Position numbers and translations under genes: made by a program
The notes under the pieces: model-generated
Database searches by the model: none
What the model saw: only the letters and a program-made list of their open reading frames with translations
Told to the model about the DNA's origin: nothing
Shown: positions 43,646-53,389 of the stretch, piece after piece
Position numbering within the stretch: position 1 is the first letter of the stretch
Layout of the letters: every line of letters starts with the position of its first letter
Origin: Vicingaceae bacterium
Lineage (GTDB): Bacteria > Bacteroidota > Bacteroidia > Flavobacteriales_E > Vicingaceae
Assembly: GCA_019429185.1 (NCBI GenBank)
Contig: JAHYJH010000006.1
Coordinates: forward strand, 1-63,634
DNA: 63,634 nt
Direction of reading: 5' to 3'

Positions 43646-43702
43646 TTAATCTGTGGCAAAGAAAAAAATAGATGGCTAAGGGTCTGTAATGAAATAAACT
43701 AA
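43646..43702. repeat. Two solo repeat arms between fhs and tilS
   Basis: TTTAATCTGTGGCAAAG (43648-43664) is one arm of the nested palindrome family at 48966-49325. AAGGGTCTGTAATGAAATAA (43678-43697) is one end of the MITE at 14618-14783. Neither has its partner nearby. Confidence 0.6.
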
Positions 43703-43759
43703 AACCGAACCAACGAATACTTTTTTTTTCTTAATCGAAAAAAGCTAATTTTACATCTT

Positions 43760-45082
43760 ATGTTAGCTACTTTTCAATTCTATATCAATACGAATAAACT
43801 TTTTCAATCTACAGATAAAATATTGCTAACCGTTAGTGGCGGAAAAGATTCTATGGCAATGCTGCATTTATTTGTAGCTGCAAAATATACTTTTGGCGTG
43901 GCTCATTGTAATTTTCAACTTAGAGGAAAAGAAGCCGACAAAGACGAACTTTTTGTTCAACAGACGTGCAAACAACTCAACATTCCTTTTCATTCCATTA
44001 AATTTGAAACTACAGCTTTTTCCGAAAAAAATAAGGTTTCTACCCAAATGGCTGCCAGAACACTGCGTTATCAATGGTTTGAAGAATTAAGAATCACACA
44101 TAATTACAACTATATTGCAACAGCTCACCATCAAAACGATGTTGCTGAAACGATGCTTATTAACCTTGTTAAAGGAACTGGTTTAAGTGGGTTGCATGGT
44201 ATTAAAAATAAAAACAACACACTTATTCGTCCGCTACTTTGTTTTGATAGTGCTGCTATTCAACAATACATTGAAAGCAACAACATTTCTTTCAGAGAAG
44301 ATCAAAGCAATGCTTCAACAAAATATGTACGCAATAAAATTAGGCATCAAATTTTACCTAAACTTGCAGAAATTAATCCTACAATTATTAAAACACTCAA
44401 TCAGTCGGCACTTCATTTTTCGGCTGTTGAACGTATTTTAACTCAAAAAATTGAAGAAGAAAAAAACCGATGTTTTAGTTCTGAAAAGGCATGTATTAAA
44501 ATAAATATTGAACAACTCAAAAAACTAACTCCTCGCTCAACTTACCTCTATTATTTTTTATTACCCTATCATTTTAATTTTGATGATTGTGACCAAATTG
44601 CAAATTCACTTCACGCAATTTCTGGTAAGCAATTTTTATCTTCTTCGCACCAACTTATTAAAGACAGAGAATTTTTATTGCTTACTTCTCGTCATTCAAA
44701 CAAGGAAAAAAGTGTAACTATAAACACGTTGGAGGATTTTAAAAATAGCCCTGTTCCTATGAAAACAAGCGTTATTGGTGCTAAAAACATACAATTCCTC
44801 AATAATAAAAAATTTGCTTATTTAGATGCTGATAAAATTACTTATCCACTTTTTTTTAGAAAATGGAACGAAGGCGATATCTTTTCCCCTTTTGGGTTAA
44901 AAGGCAAAAAAAAAGTGAGTGATTTTTTTATTGACGAAAAATTTTCCATGCCCGAGAAAAAGGAATGTTGGTTACTAACCGATAAAAATGATGCTATTAT
45001 TTGGATAGTCAACTCCAGAATCGATAATTTTTTCAGCGTAACCTCAAATACAAAAAAAATACTATTACTGGAAACTTTATAA
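43760..45082 (+). CDS. tilS: tRNA(Ile)-lysidine synthase TilS
   Basis: 440 residues: SGGKDSMAMLHLF (PP-loop, 26-38), AHCNFQLRGKEADKDE, ATAHHQNDVAETMLINLVKGTGLSGLHGI (~121-149) and REDQSNASTKYVRNKIRH. It attaches lysine to C34 of tRNA-Ile(CAU) to change its decoding to AUA. The C-terminal domain ends FFSVTSNTKKILLLETL. It is followed one base later by the BtuF-like gene. Confidence 0.93.
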   Translation: MLATFQFYINTNKLFQSTDKILLTVSGGKDSMAMLHLFVAAKYTFGVAHCNFQLRGKEADKDELFVQQTCKQLNIPFHSIKFETTAFSEKNKVSTQMAARTLRYQWFEELRITHNYNYIATAHHQNDVAETMLINLVKGTGLSGLHGIKNKNNTLIRPLLCFDSAAIQQYIESNNISFREDQSNASTKYVRNKIRHQILPKLAEINPTIIKTLNQSALHFSAVERILTQKIEEEKNRCFSSEKACIKINIEQLKKLTPRSTYLYYFLLPYHFNFDDCDQIANSLHAISGKQFLSSSHQLIKDREFLLLTSRHSNKEKSVTINTLEDFKNSPVPMKTSVIGAKNIQFLNNKKFAYLDADKITYPLFFRKWNEGDIFSPFGLKGKKKVSDFFIDEKFSMPEKKECWLLTDKNDAIIWIVNSRIDNFFSVTSNTKKILLLETL

Positions 45083-45083
45083 A

Positions 45084-45875
45084 ATGATTTTTAAAGATCA
45101 ACTTAATCATACCATTGAACTTACAACCGTTCCAAAACGAATTATAAGCGTTGTGCCATCGCAAACAGAATTACTTTTTGAGTTGGGTTTGGATGAAGAG
45201 GTGATAGGTATCACTAAATTCTGTGTTCATCCCAACAAATGGAAGTTGGGGAAAACTAAAATTGGTGGAACAAAAAACCTAAATATTAAAAAAATTGAAG
45301 CCTTACAGCCCGATTTAATTATTGCCAACAAAGAAGAAAACAACGCTGAACAAATTAAGTTTTTGCAACAAAAATTTTCTGTTTGGACAAGCAATATTTC
45401 AACACTTGATGAGAGTTTAGCTATGGTTAAATCTATTGGTGAACTTTTTGGGAAAACTAAAAATGCTACCACACTTTGCTCAGCCATTCTTTGCGAGTTT
45501 GAAACATACAAACCTAAATTTAATAAACAATACAGCGTATTGTATTTAATTTGGAAAACACCTTACATGAGTATTGGAAACGATACTATCATTCATTATT
45601 TATTGAATTATTGTGGTTTTAAGAATGTATTGAGCAACAAAAAACGCTATCCTGAAATTAGTGAAACAGAAATTGCTATGCTTCAACCTGAATTCATTTT
45701 CCTTTCTTCCGAGCCTTATCCTTTTAAAGAAAAACACATCAACGAATTGCATGAAATTTCTCCTACAAGCAAAATTATATTGGTTGATGGAGAAATGTTT
45801 TCTTGGTATGGCTCTCGTTTAAAACTTGCACCTTCTTATTTTTTAAGATTACATAAGCTATTAAATTTATCTTAA
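45084..45875 (+). CDS. BtuF-like helical-backbone metal/cobalamin-binding protein
   Basis: 263 residues, family of ABC-transporter substrate-binding proteins (TroA-like fold): RIISVVPSQTELLFELGLDEEVIGITKFCVHP and LQPDLIIANKEENN, VLYLIWKTPYMSIGNDTIIHYLL, SRLKLAPSYFLRL. It lacks any visible N-terminal signal peptide or lipobox, so it would stay in the cytosol as read, unlike true BtuF. It follows tilS by one base and has no riboswitch of its own. A role with the B12 operon at 53.4 kb is possible but unproven. Confidence 0.7.
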   Translation: MIFKDQLNHTIELTTVPKRIISVVPSQTELLFELGLDEEVIGITKFCVHPNKWKLGKTKIGGTKNLNIKKIEALQPDLIIANKEENNAEQIKFLQQKFSVWTSNISTLDESLAMVKSIGELFGKTKNATTLCSAILCEFETYKPKFNKQYSVLYLIWKTPYMSIGNDTIIHYLLNYCGFKNVLSNKKRYPEISETEIAMLQPEFIFLSSEPYPFKEKHINELHEISPTSKIILVDGEMFSWYGSRLKLAPSYFLRLHKLLNLS

Positions 45876-45905
45876 TTTTACACTTCTTTATAAAAAACAT
45901 AACTT

Positions 45906-47993
45906 TTGTTAGTAGCTATAGAAATTACAACTTCTTATTCCTTTTGGTTTATTCCATTTTGCTTGCTGCTTGGAGTAGTTTATGCTGGTATTTTTTACTA
46001 CAAAGAAAATAAGTTTGAAGGCACATCGGTTTGGCTGAAAAGAACAATGCTATCGCTTCGTTTTTTATTAATAAGCTTACTTGCTTTTTTATTACTTTCG
46101 CCTTTTATAAAAACCATTTTCAATAAGGTTGAAAAGCCTATTATAATTATTGCTCAAGACAATTCTATTTCAATTATTTCAGCTCAAAATACTGCTTTTA
46201 ACAAAACTACTTACTTAGAAAATTTAGCCAATTTAAAAACCACTTTATCAGAAAATTACGAGGTACGTAGTTTTACTTTTGGTGAAAAAATTACCGAGCA
46301 ACCAACCATCAATTTTTCTGAAAAAACCACCAACATTTCCCAAGTTTTTGAGGAAATCAACACCAAGTTTTACAATCGAAACATTGGAGCGTTAATTTTA
46401 GCTTCCGATGGAATTTACAATGAAGGAGCGAACCCTGTTTTTAGTGCCGAAAAAACTGTTTTTCCTGTTTATAGCATTGCTTTGGGCGACACAACCATAC
46501 ATCCTGATATTATTTTAAAAGAAATAAAATCAAATAAAATCACTTTTCTTAACAACCAATTTCCACTTGAAATAAACGGCTTTGCTCAATCTTGCAACAA
46601 TAAAAAAACCACATTAACGGTAACTCATAAAGGAAAAACAATTTTCACGAACGAATTTTCTATTTCAACCCAACAGCAACTGCTCGAAGAAAATATTTTT
46701 ATAAAAGCCACCGAAGTTGGCGTGCAACGCTATACGATATCTTTTTCTGTTGTTGATGGAGAAATTTCTACTACTAATAATACTAAAGATATTTATGTGG
46801 AAGTGCTTGATGGCAGACAAAACATTCTCATTCTCGCCAATGCACCTCATCCCGATATAAAAGCACTAAAAAATAGCATTGAATTTAATGAAAACTACAA
46901 CGTAACCACTTCCTTTTTTAGTGATTTTGATGGCAATGTTTCTCCTTATAATTTAATTATTTTTCATCAAATTCCAGCTACCAAAACTGCTTGGATGACT
47001 TCCATTGAGAACGAAGAAATAGCAACCCTCTATATTTTAGGAAATCAAACACTTTTTAATCAGTTTAATACTTTGAACACGGGGTTGATTGTACAAAAAA
47101 CAAACAACCGCTTCAATAGTGTTTTACCTTCGTTTTATGAAAATTTTCCACTATTCACTATTTCTGAAGAAACAAAAAAACAACTGCAACAGTTTCCTCC
47201 ACTCGAAAGTGCTTTTGGCGAATACCGACTCAAAGAAAATGGATACACCTTGCTTCAACAAAAAATTGGAAGCGTAATTAGTAATAATCCACTTTTGGTT
47301 TTTTTCCAAAAAGACAAACAAAAAACAGCCATTCTATGTGGAGAAGGTATTTGGAGATGGCGAATGACCGATTTTTTAAAAAATAATAATCCTAACGCAT
47401 TTAATGAATTCATCAATAAAACAGTACAATTTTTGGCAGTTAAAGCCGATAAAAGTAAGTTCAGAATTATCTCTAAAAATAGTTTTAACGAAAACGAAGA
47501 AATTACTTTTAATGCTGAACTATATAATAACAGTTATGAACTGATTAACGAGCCCGAAATGGCAATTGAACTAAAAAACGAAGAAGGTAAAAAGTATAAT
47601 TTTGTATTCAATAAAACCATCAAAAGCTATTTTTTAAATGCAGGTATGTTGCCTGTTGGAAGTTATGAATATGTGGCAACTGTAAAACTAAGTGATAAAA
47701 CCTTTACCGAAAAAGGGCAATTTCAGGTAAATGCACTTTTGCTAGAAGCCAACAATACGGTTGCTAATCATCAATTGCTTCAAAACTTATCCGAAAAACT
47801 AAATGGAGCTATGCTCTATCCTAATCAGCTCAATCAATTGGTAGGAATGATTAACAAAGACAACAACATTGCTTCTATAATTTATGAAGAAACTGATTTA
47901 AAAGAACTTATTAACTTGCGTTGGATATTCTTTGTTTTACTTGCACTTCTTAGTTTAGAATGGTTTTTAAGAAAACGAAATGGAGCGTATTAA
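45906..47993 (+). CDS. Membrane protein with von Willebrand factor A (VWA)-like domain
   Basis: 695 residues from a TTG start: membrane helices at ~10-30 and ~48-72, an IIAQDNSISI segment with the VWA metal-ion (MIDAS) pattern DxSxS (Asp85, Ser87, Ser89) and ILASDGIYNEG later for the second Asp. Long beta-rich extracellular part, then a C-terminal helix LRWIFFVLLALLSLEWFL. I recall conserved proteins of this build in Bacteroidota without known role; some are placed near Bat-type genes. It stands between btuF-like and the second rhomboid, with a 76-nt gap to the latter. Confidence 0.65.
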   Translation: MLVAIEITTSYSFWFIPFCLLLGVVYAGIFYYKENKFEGTSVWLKRTMLSLRFLLISLLAFLLLSPFIKTIFNKVEKPIIIIAQDNSISIISAQNTAFNKTTYLENLANLKTTLSENYEVRSFTFGEKITEQPTINFSEKTTNISQVFEEINTKFYNRNIGALILASDGIYNEGANPVFSAEKTVFPVYSIALGDTTIHPDIILKEIKSNKITFLNNQFPLEINGFAQSCNNKKTTLTVTHKGKTIFTNEFSISTQQQLLEENIFIKATEVGVQRYTISFSVVDGEISTTNNTKDIYVEVLDGRQNILILANAPHPDIKALKNSIEFNENYNVTTSFFSDFDGNVSPYNLIIFHQIPATKTAWMTSIENEEIATLYILGNQTLFNQFNTLNTGLIVQKTNNRFNSVLPSFYENFPLFTISEETKKQLQQFPPLESAFGEYRLKENGYTLLQQKIGSVISNNPLLVFFQKDKQKTAILCGEGIWRWRMTDFLKNNNPNAFNEFINKTVQFLAVKADKSKFRIISKNSFNENEEITFNAELYNNSYELINEPEMAIELKNEEGKKYNFVFNKTIKSYFLNAGMLPVGSYEYVATVKLSDKTFTEKGQFQVNALLLEANNTVANHQLLQNLSEKLNGAMLYPNQLNQLVGMINKDNNIASIIYEETDLKELINLRWIFFVLLALLSLEWFLRKRNGAY

Positions 47994-48069
47994 ATAATGA
48001 AAAAGTACTTATAAACCTGAGTTCTGGTTGAGGAAAATACTGACAGTCAGAGCTAATAGTCAAAAAAAT

Positions 48070-48960
48070 ATGAGTATAATAGAAGATTTAAAACATCAAT
48101 TTAAACAAGGAACAGCATTGATAAAGCTCATATTTATTAATGTAGCTGTTTTTGTGTTGGTGCATTTAATTGGATTGTTCATTTTCTTTTTCACAGGTAG
48201 TTCAGGAGCCAATTTAGTGGTTAGCTGGTTGGCACTTCCTTCTGAATTAAGTCAATTAATATTCCAACCATGGACATTTATAACCTATATGTTTTTACAT
48301 CAAGGGTTTATGCACCTTATGTTTAATATGTTAGTACTCTATTTTGGAGGTCAAATTTTCTTACAATTTTTAGATGAAAAAAAACTTGTTGCTACATATC
48401 TACTTGGTGGTTTTGCTGGAGGTTTAATTTATATTATTACGTTTAATGTGTTTCCTGTATTCAATCAATTAGCTCCTATTTCCATTTTATTGGGTGCTTC
48501 AGCTTCGGTTATAGCTGTTTTAATTGCAGCTGCTACCTATGTCCCTAATTTTACTGTTCGGTTGCTATTTTTAGGAAATGTTCGTTTAAAATACATTGCT
48601 ATTTTCTATTTAGTATTAGATTTAATTAGTATTCCTCAAAATAATGCAGGAGGACATATTTCTCATCTTGGAGGAGCTATTTTTGGGTTTCTATTTATCA
48701 CTCAACTAAAAAAGGGAAAAGACATTACCTTAGGTTTTAGCAAATGGCTAAACTATTTTAAACTTCTTTTTTCTTCTCGAAAAAATATGCGGGTAGTCTA
48801 TAAAAAACCTGGTAAAACAAAAACAGACGAAGAATACAATAATCAAAAAATACTTCATCAAAAAAAAGTAGATGCTATTTTGGATAAAATAGCAAAATCG
48901 GGTTATGATAGCTTATCAAAAGATGAAAAAGCATTTTTGTTTGATGCAAGTAAGAAATAA
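48070..48960 (+). CDS. Rhomboid-family intramembrane serine protease with C-terminal extension
   Basis: The ATG at 48070 (MSIIEDLKHQF) gives 296 residues; an upstream frame start at 48028 adds 14 doubtful residues. Six membrane segments, FLHQGFMHLMFNMLVLYFGG, Ser144 in LLGASASVIAV and His199 in GGHISHLGGAIFG form the dyad. The last ~75 residues are polar (KPGKTKTDEEYNNQKILHQKKVDAILDKIAKSGYDSLSKDEKAFL), the kind of short tail found on Bacteroidota rhomboids. It is distinct from the rhomboid at 21641. Confidence 0.9.
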   Translation: MSIIEDLKHQFKQGTALIKLIFINVAVFVLVHLIGLFIFFFTGSSGANLVVSWLALPSELSQLIFQPWTFITYMFLHQGFMHLMFNMLVLYFGGQIFLQFLDEKKLVATYLLGGFAGGLIYIITFNVFPVFNQLAPISILLGASASVIAVLIAAATYVPNFTVRLLFLGNVRLKYIAIFYLVLDLISIPQNNAGGHISHLGGAIFGFLFITQLKKGKDITLGFSKWLNYFKLLFSSRKNMRVVYKKPGKTKTDEEYNNQKILHQKKVDAILDKIAKSGYDSLSKDEKAFLFDASKK

Positions 48961-48965
48961 ACGTA

Positions 48966-49325
48966 ACTACTCAGTCGATTTAAAATACTAAAAAACAAAC
49001 ACATGCCACAGATTCACGGATTAAATAATACATAAATAATAATTACACAGATTTAAACAACCAAAGGTTGTTTTATATGCTTATCCGTTTGCTTACCTAA
49101 ATAAGTTCCAATGGTTTGAAAATCAATTTGATTACCCCAAACCCTAAAGGGAGCAAATTGATTTTCTTTACACCCTTTAGGGATGGGGTAAAGGAAAGAA
49201 ATCAATTACCAAAATAGGTAAACAAACGGATAAGCATATTGTTTTATTAGCGAAAATTTAATAAAATTGTTCAAGTTTAATCTGTGAATCTGTGGCAAAT
49301 AAAAGAAAAACAGTGGCTGAGTAGT
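48966..49325. repeat. 360-bp nested palindrome (multi-layer inverted repeat)
   Basis: Four layers pair in order: ACTACTCAG/CTGAGTAGT (48966-48974, 49317-49325); GCCACAGATTCACGGATTAA with its partner at 49276-49296; ATGCTTATCCGTTTGCTTAC with its partner at 49215-49239; and AATCAATTTGATTACCCCAA with the CCCTTTAGGG area (~49111-49208). The gap between rhomboid and pyrD is filled by it. No gene is inside. Confidence 0.75.
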
Positions 49326-49408
49326 AAAAAATAAACTATTGCTTCAATAAACAGAACTTTATCATACAACATTCATTTTTAGTAATTTTGTAAAAAACAA
49401 TTTATTGT

Positions 49409-50452
49409 ATGTACAAACTTTTTGTAAAGCCTCTTTTATTTGCCATGCAACCCGAAAAGGCTCATTATTTTGCTACAAAATGTTTAACAATTATCTCAAT
49501 AATTCCTGGTGGAACTTGGTTGATGCGAACATTGTATGAAGTGAAAAACAAAAAACTAGAACGCAATTTATTTGGATTAACCTTTAAAAATCCTGTTGGT
49601 TTAGCTGCTGGGTTCGATAAAGATGCCCGTTGGTTCAATGAATTGGCTAACTTAGGATTTGGTTTTATTGAAATTGGAACGCTTACCCCAAAAGCTCAAG
49701 TAGGAAATCCTAAGCCTCGTTTGTTTCGGATTACTGAAGATGAAGGACTAATCAACCGAATGGGATTTAACAATTTAGGAGCTGAAGATGCTATCAATCG
49801 CTTAAAGAACCGAAAAACCAACATCATTATTGGTGGAAATATTGGTAAAAACACAGCAACGCCAAATGAACAAGCGTTGGATGATTATTTGTTCAATTTC
49901 AATACCTTACACGATTATGTAGATTATTTTGTGGTGAATGTAAGTTGCCCGAATGTGAAAGATTTAACTAAATTACAAGACACGCCATTTTTGTTAAATT
50001 TATTAGGCGAGCTTAAAAAAATAAACCAAACCAAAACAAAGCCTAAACCTATTTTATTAAAAATTGCTCCCGATTTAAACAATTCGCAGTTAGATGAAGT
50101 AATAGAAATTGTTGCTCAAACAAAAATTGATGGAATAATAGCAACCAACACTACCACTTCAAGAGAAAATTTAAAAACTTCAGCAGCAGAAATTGAAGCT
50201 ATTGCCAACGGTGGTTTAAGTGGAAAAGCATTAAAAAAACGCTCAACAGAAGTAATTCGATATTTAGCCGAAAAATCAAATAAAGCGTTTCCCATTATTG
50301 GTGTGGGAGGAATACATTCAGCCGAAGATGCAATAGAAAAGATAGAAGCCGGAGCAGATTTGGTTCAAATTTATACTGGATTTATTTATGAAGGTCCGAG
50401 TTTGATAAAGGCTATTAATAAAAAAATTCTAGAGAATGACAAAACTAATTGA
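49409..50452 (+). CDS. pyrD: Dihydroorotate dehydrogenase (quinone), class 2
   Basis: 347 residues with an N-terminal membrane-associating helix region ([27 protein letters not shown]), [40 protein letters not shown]-type block ([14 protein letters not shown]), VVNVSCPN (Ser catalytic base, class 2) and the FMN-binding [34 protein letters not shown]. It oxidises dihydroorotate in pyrimidine synthesis, passing electrons to quinone. It is complete. The upstream gap holds TAATTTTG at 49383-49390, a plausible -7 box. Confidence 0.95.
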   Translation: MYKLFVKPLLFAMQPEKAHYFATKCLTIISIIPGGTWLMRTLYEVKNKKLERNLFGLTFKNPVGLAAGFDKDARWFNELANLGFGFIEIGTLTPKAQVGNPKPRLFRITEDEGLINRMGFNNLGAEDAINRLKNRKTNIIIGGNIGKNTATPNEQALDDYLFNFNTLHDYVDYFVVNVSCPNVKDLTKLQDTPFLLNLLGELKKINQTKTKPKPILLKIAPDLNNSQLDEVIEIVAQTKIDGIIATNTTTSRENLKTSAAEIEAIANGGLSGKALKKRSTEVIRYLAEKSNKAFPIIGVGGIHSAEDAIEKIEAGADLVQIYTGFIYEGPSLIKAINKKILENDKTN

Positions 50453-50570
50453 ATATTAGGAAGATAAAAAAACTATTAATAAAATAAATCAACACTATAA
50501 TAAGCAGTTTCTTTAAAAATTTTTATACCTTTGTGTATTATACCAATAAGTATAATTTTAAAATGTTTAA

Positions 50571-51716
50571 ATGAAAAACTCACCTTTTATATATGGAACA
50601 ACAGTAAGTACTTTCTCCTTTACAAATCGTGAAAAAGAGACCGACAAGCTCAAAAGTAATTTACTTAACGGCATCAATACTACGATTATATCTCCAAGAA
50701 GATGGGGTAAATCTTCCTTAGTTGAAAAAGTAATTTTTGATATAAATAAAAAAGATAAAAAATCAAAAACAATAATTATTGATTTGTTTTCTTTGAGCTG
50801 TGAGGAAGCATTTTTGGAAAATTTTGCAAAAGAAGTCATTAAAGCATCCTCTTCTAAATGGCAAGAATGGATAATTAATGGACAAGAATTTTTAAAAAAA
50901 TTAACTCCTAAATTAAGTTTAGGTATAGACCCTACGCATGATTTTAGTTTAAGTTTTGATTGGAATGAACTATCTAAAAATGGAGAGGAGATTCTAAATT
51001 TACCTGAAATAATTGCCCAAAAAAAGAACATCAAGTTTATTATCTGCCTTGATGAATTTCAACACCTTGCAAGTTTTAATAATTATCAAACATTAGAAAA
51101 GAAATTTAGAGCAATCTGGCAACGTCAAAAATATGTTACTTACTGTTTGTATGGGAGTAAAAGGCACATGATGACTGATATTTTCAATAATCCATCTAAA
51201 CCATTTTATAGGTTTGGCGATATTATGCTATTGCAAAAAATTGAAACTTCAAAGTGGATTTCGTTTATATGTAAAGGATTTGAAGATACGGGAAAAATGA
51301 TTGATAAAGAAACAGCAGCCTTAATTCCTTTAACTATGAAAAATCACTCATGGTATGTGCAGCAATTTGCTCACTATGTTTGGAATTTAACAAAAACAAA
51401 GGCAACTACAACAGAAATAACTGTTGCTTTGCAAGAGCTTATTAACGCTAATTCACCACTTTACCAAAAAGAAGTTGAGATTATTAGCCAAACTCAGTTA
51501 AATTTACTTAAAGCAGTAATAAAAGAAGAAACTCAGTTTACAAGCATAAAAACAATGCAAAAATATGCATTAGGAACACCTCATAATGTAAGTAAAAATA
51601 AAAAAATATTGATAAACAATGACGTTATTCACGAAATAAATAATGTTTATGAATGCGTTGATCCTGCTTTTGAACTTTGGTTTAAAATGCAATTTTTTAA
51701 CGAAAAAATAATTTAA
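50571..51716 (+). CDS. Archaeal-type/STAND P-loop ATPase
   Basis: 381 residues: FTNREKETDKLKSNLLNGINTTIISPRRWGKSSLVEKV (Walker A, ~41-49), FIICLDEFQHLAS (Walker B, Asp161-Glu162), then a winged-helix-like C-terminal region ending FELWFKMQFF. This is the pattern of the AAA_14 / archaeal ATPase group; such genes move between genomes and some serve defence or regulation. It lies between pyrD and HMG-CoA lyase, unrelated to both. The stop is 7 nt before the lyase start. A TACCTTTG box (50526-50533) sits 37 nt upstream. Confidence 0.8.
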   Translation: MKNSPFIYGTTVSTFSFTNREKETDKLKSNLLNGINTTIISPRRWGKSSLVEKVIFDINKKDKKSKTIIIDLFSLSCEEAFLENFAKEVIKASSSKWQEWIINGQEFLKKLTPKLSLGIDPTHDFSLSFDWNELSKNGEEILNLPEIIAQKKNIKFIICLDEFQHLASFNNYQTLEKKFRAIWQRQKYVTYCLYGSKRHMMTDIFNNPSKPFYRFGDIMLLQKIETSKWISFICKGFEDTGKMIDKETAALIPLTMKNHSWYVQQFAHYVWNLTKTKATTTEITVALQELINANSPLYQKEVEIISQTQLNLLKAVIKEETQFTSIKTMQKYALGTPHNVSKNKKILINNDVIHEINNVYECVDPAFELWFKMQFFNEKII

Positions 51717-51723
51717 CTATAGT

Positions 51724-52575
51724 ATGATAAAACTAATTGAATGTCCCAGAGATGCTATGCAAGGTTTGCATGATTTCATTCCAACCGAAAAGAAAGCAGC
51801 CTACATCAATCAACTTTTAAAAGTAGGTTTTGATACCATAGATTTTGGCAGTTTTGTTTCTCCAAAAGCCATTCCTCAATTAAAAGATACTGCAGAAGTG
51901 CTTTCTAAACTTGATTTATCGGCAACAAAAAGTAAGTTATTAGCCATTATTGCCAACACTCGTGGTGCAAATGATGCTGTTTTATTTGAAGAAATTGATT
52001 ATTTGGGTTTTCCATTTTCTATTTCTGAAACTTTTCAGCAACGTAATACCAATTCTAGCATTTTACAATCCTTAAAAACAGTTGAAGAAATTCAATCGCT
52101 TTGTGTAAAACACAACAAAAAATTGGTGGTTTATATTTCTATGGCTTTTGGAAATCCTTATGGTGATGAATGGAACAGCGAAATTGTAATTAATTGGACT
52201 AAAAAAATAACCGATTTAGGCATCAATATAATTGCCTTGAGTGATACAGTTGGCGTTTCCAATAAAGAAAATATAAGCTATCTTTTTAAAAACATCATTC
52301 CAGCATTTAAAACAGTAGAGATAGGAGCCCACCTCCATACAACGCCAACCACTTGGAAAGAAAAAATTGCTGCTGCTTATGAAAACGGTTGCCGAAGATT
52401 TGATGGAGCCATTAAAGGTTTTGGCGGTTGTCCTATGGCTACCGACAAACTCACAGGTAATATGCCAACTGAAAATTTGGTTGATTTTTTTACATCTAAA
52501 AACATAAAAACAGGAATAGATAAAGAAGCGTTTGACAAAAGTATGTTAGAAGCAAATAAAGTTTTTCTAATTTAA
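51724..52575 (+). CDS. Hydroxymethylglutaryl-CoA lyase
   Basis: 283 residues, TIM-barrel family: IECPRDAMQGLHDFIPTEKKAAYINQLLKVGFDTIDFGSFVSPKAIPQLKD (RDAMQG, conserved Arg-Asp), SDTVGVSNKENI, GAHLHTTPTTWKEKIAAAYENGCRRFDGAIKGFGGCPMATDKLTGNMPTE (His-x-His metal site and Cys lid). It splits HMG-CoA to acetoacetate and acetyl-CoA in leucine breakdown. It is full length. It is 7 nt from the ATPase gene and 6 nt before the DUF3667 gene. Confidence 0.9.
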   Translation: MIKLIECPRDAMQGLHDFIPTEKKAAYINQLLKVGFDTIDFGSFVSPKAIPQLKDTAEVLSKLDLSATKSKLLAIIANTRGANDAVLFEEIDYLGFPFSISETFQQRNTNSSILQSLKTVEEIQSLCVKHNKKLVVYISMAFGNPYGDEWNSEIVINWTKKITDLGINIIALSDTVGVSNKENISYLFKNIIPAFKTVEIGAHLHTTPTTWKEKIAAAYENGCRRFDGAIKGFGGCPMATDKLTGNMPTENLVDFFTSKNIKTGIDKEAFDKSMLEANKVFLI

Positions 52576-52581
52576 AAAAAA

Positions 52582-53301
52582 ATGCAAGAAATTAACTGTT
52601 CTAATTGCAATACAACCATAAATGATGCTTATTGTGCACATTGTGGTCAAAAATTTGTGCCTAAACGAGTAAACATTTTCACTATTTTTTCAGATTATGT
52701 TTCTCAAATTCTATCTTTAGAAAAATCAGGTTTTGCAACATTCATAAAACTCATTACTCATCCTAAAAAAGTAATAGAAAACTATCTTAATGGGTATCGA
52801 AATTTTTATCAATCACCCGGAAGGTTATTATTTTACTTTATAACTGTTGCTGGGCTTCATGTTTTACTTGTTGATAAAAAACTTTTTGGAACAGCAATTA
52901 ATGTAGGTTCCGAATTTTTATCTCCACAAATAATACTAACAGCCTTAATTATACCTTTTTTATCATTGGTAGCCTACCTTGCTTTTATTAAACAAAATAA
53001 CCATAAAAATTTTGCAGAACACCTTATTGCTCAAACGTATTTGTTTTCTGTTTTTGGTATGTTGTTTATCATTTTAGATGACATTATTAGTTTATTTACG
53101 CTCGAAATAGATTATTTTTCAATAGAATTTTTAATGCCAGCAATATTGTTTTGGACAGCATTAACTTTTTCTAAGAAACGAACATGGTATTTTATCCTAT
53201 TAAATTTTTTATTATTACTTTTAGTGCTAGTTATATTTATTCTACTCCTAATACTATTAGGAAAGTTTACGGACGGAGGAATCACTTTACAAGAATATTA
53301 A
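52582..53301 (+). CDS. DUF3667 zinc-ribbon membrane protein
   Basis: 239 residues: an N-terminal zinc ribbon (CSNCNTTINDAYCAHCGQKF; four Cys), then the DUF3667 block RVNIFTIFSDYVSQILSLEKSGFATFIKLITHPKKVIENYLNGYRNFYQSPGRLLFYFITV, followed by four or five membrane segments and a short polar tail. The function is unknown; the family is common in Bacteroidota. Co-transcription with the lyase is likely (6-nt gap). The next 530 nt hold no gene but the B12 riboswitch. Confidence 0.75.
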   Translation: MQEINCSNCNTTINDAYCAHCGQKFVPKRVNIFTIFSDYVSQILSLEKSGFATFIKLITHPKKVIENYLNGYRNFYQSPGRLLFYFITVAGLHVLLVDKKLFGTAINVGSEFLSPQIILTALIIPFLSLVAYLAFIKQNNHKNFAEHLIAQTYLFSVFGMLFIILDDIISLFTLEIDYFSIEFLMPAILFWTALTFSKKRTWYFILLNFLLLLLVLVIFILLLILLGKFTDGGITLQEY

Positions 53302-53342
53302 TTTTATACGCTATTTATTGTTCATAAACTTTTTTCTCAACA

Positions 53343-53373
53343 TTTCTTTTTTCAATTTTTTATTTTACATTTG
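53343..53373 (+). promoter_or_regulatory. Promoter of the B12 uptake operon
   Basis: TTTC (53343-53346), 19-nt spacer and TACATTTG (53366-53373) fit the Bacteroidota TTTG-N19-TAnnTTTG promoter with one mismatch in the -33 box. The transcript would start near 53380, just before the riboswitch. Confidence 0.6.
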
Positions 53374-53389
53374 TTGTGTTATTGGTTTT

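Noticed and set aside
45876-45905. Cobalamin riboswitch before the BtuF-like or VWA gene
   Set aside because: No B12 box or GCCACTG block is near 45.0-45.9 kb; the only riboswitch is at 53.39-53.58 kb.
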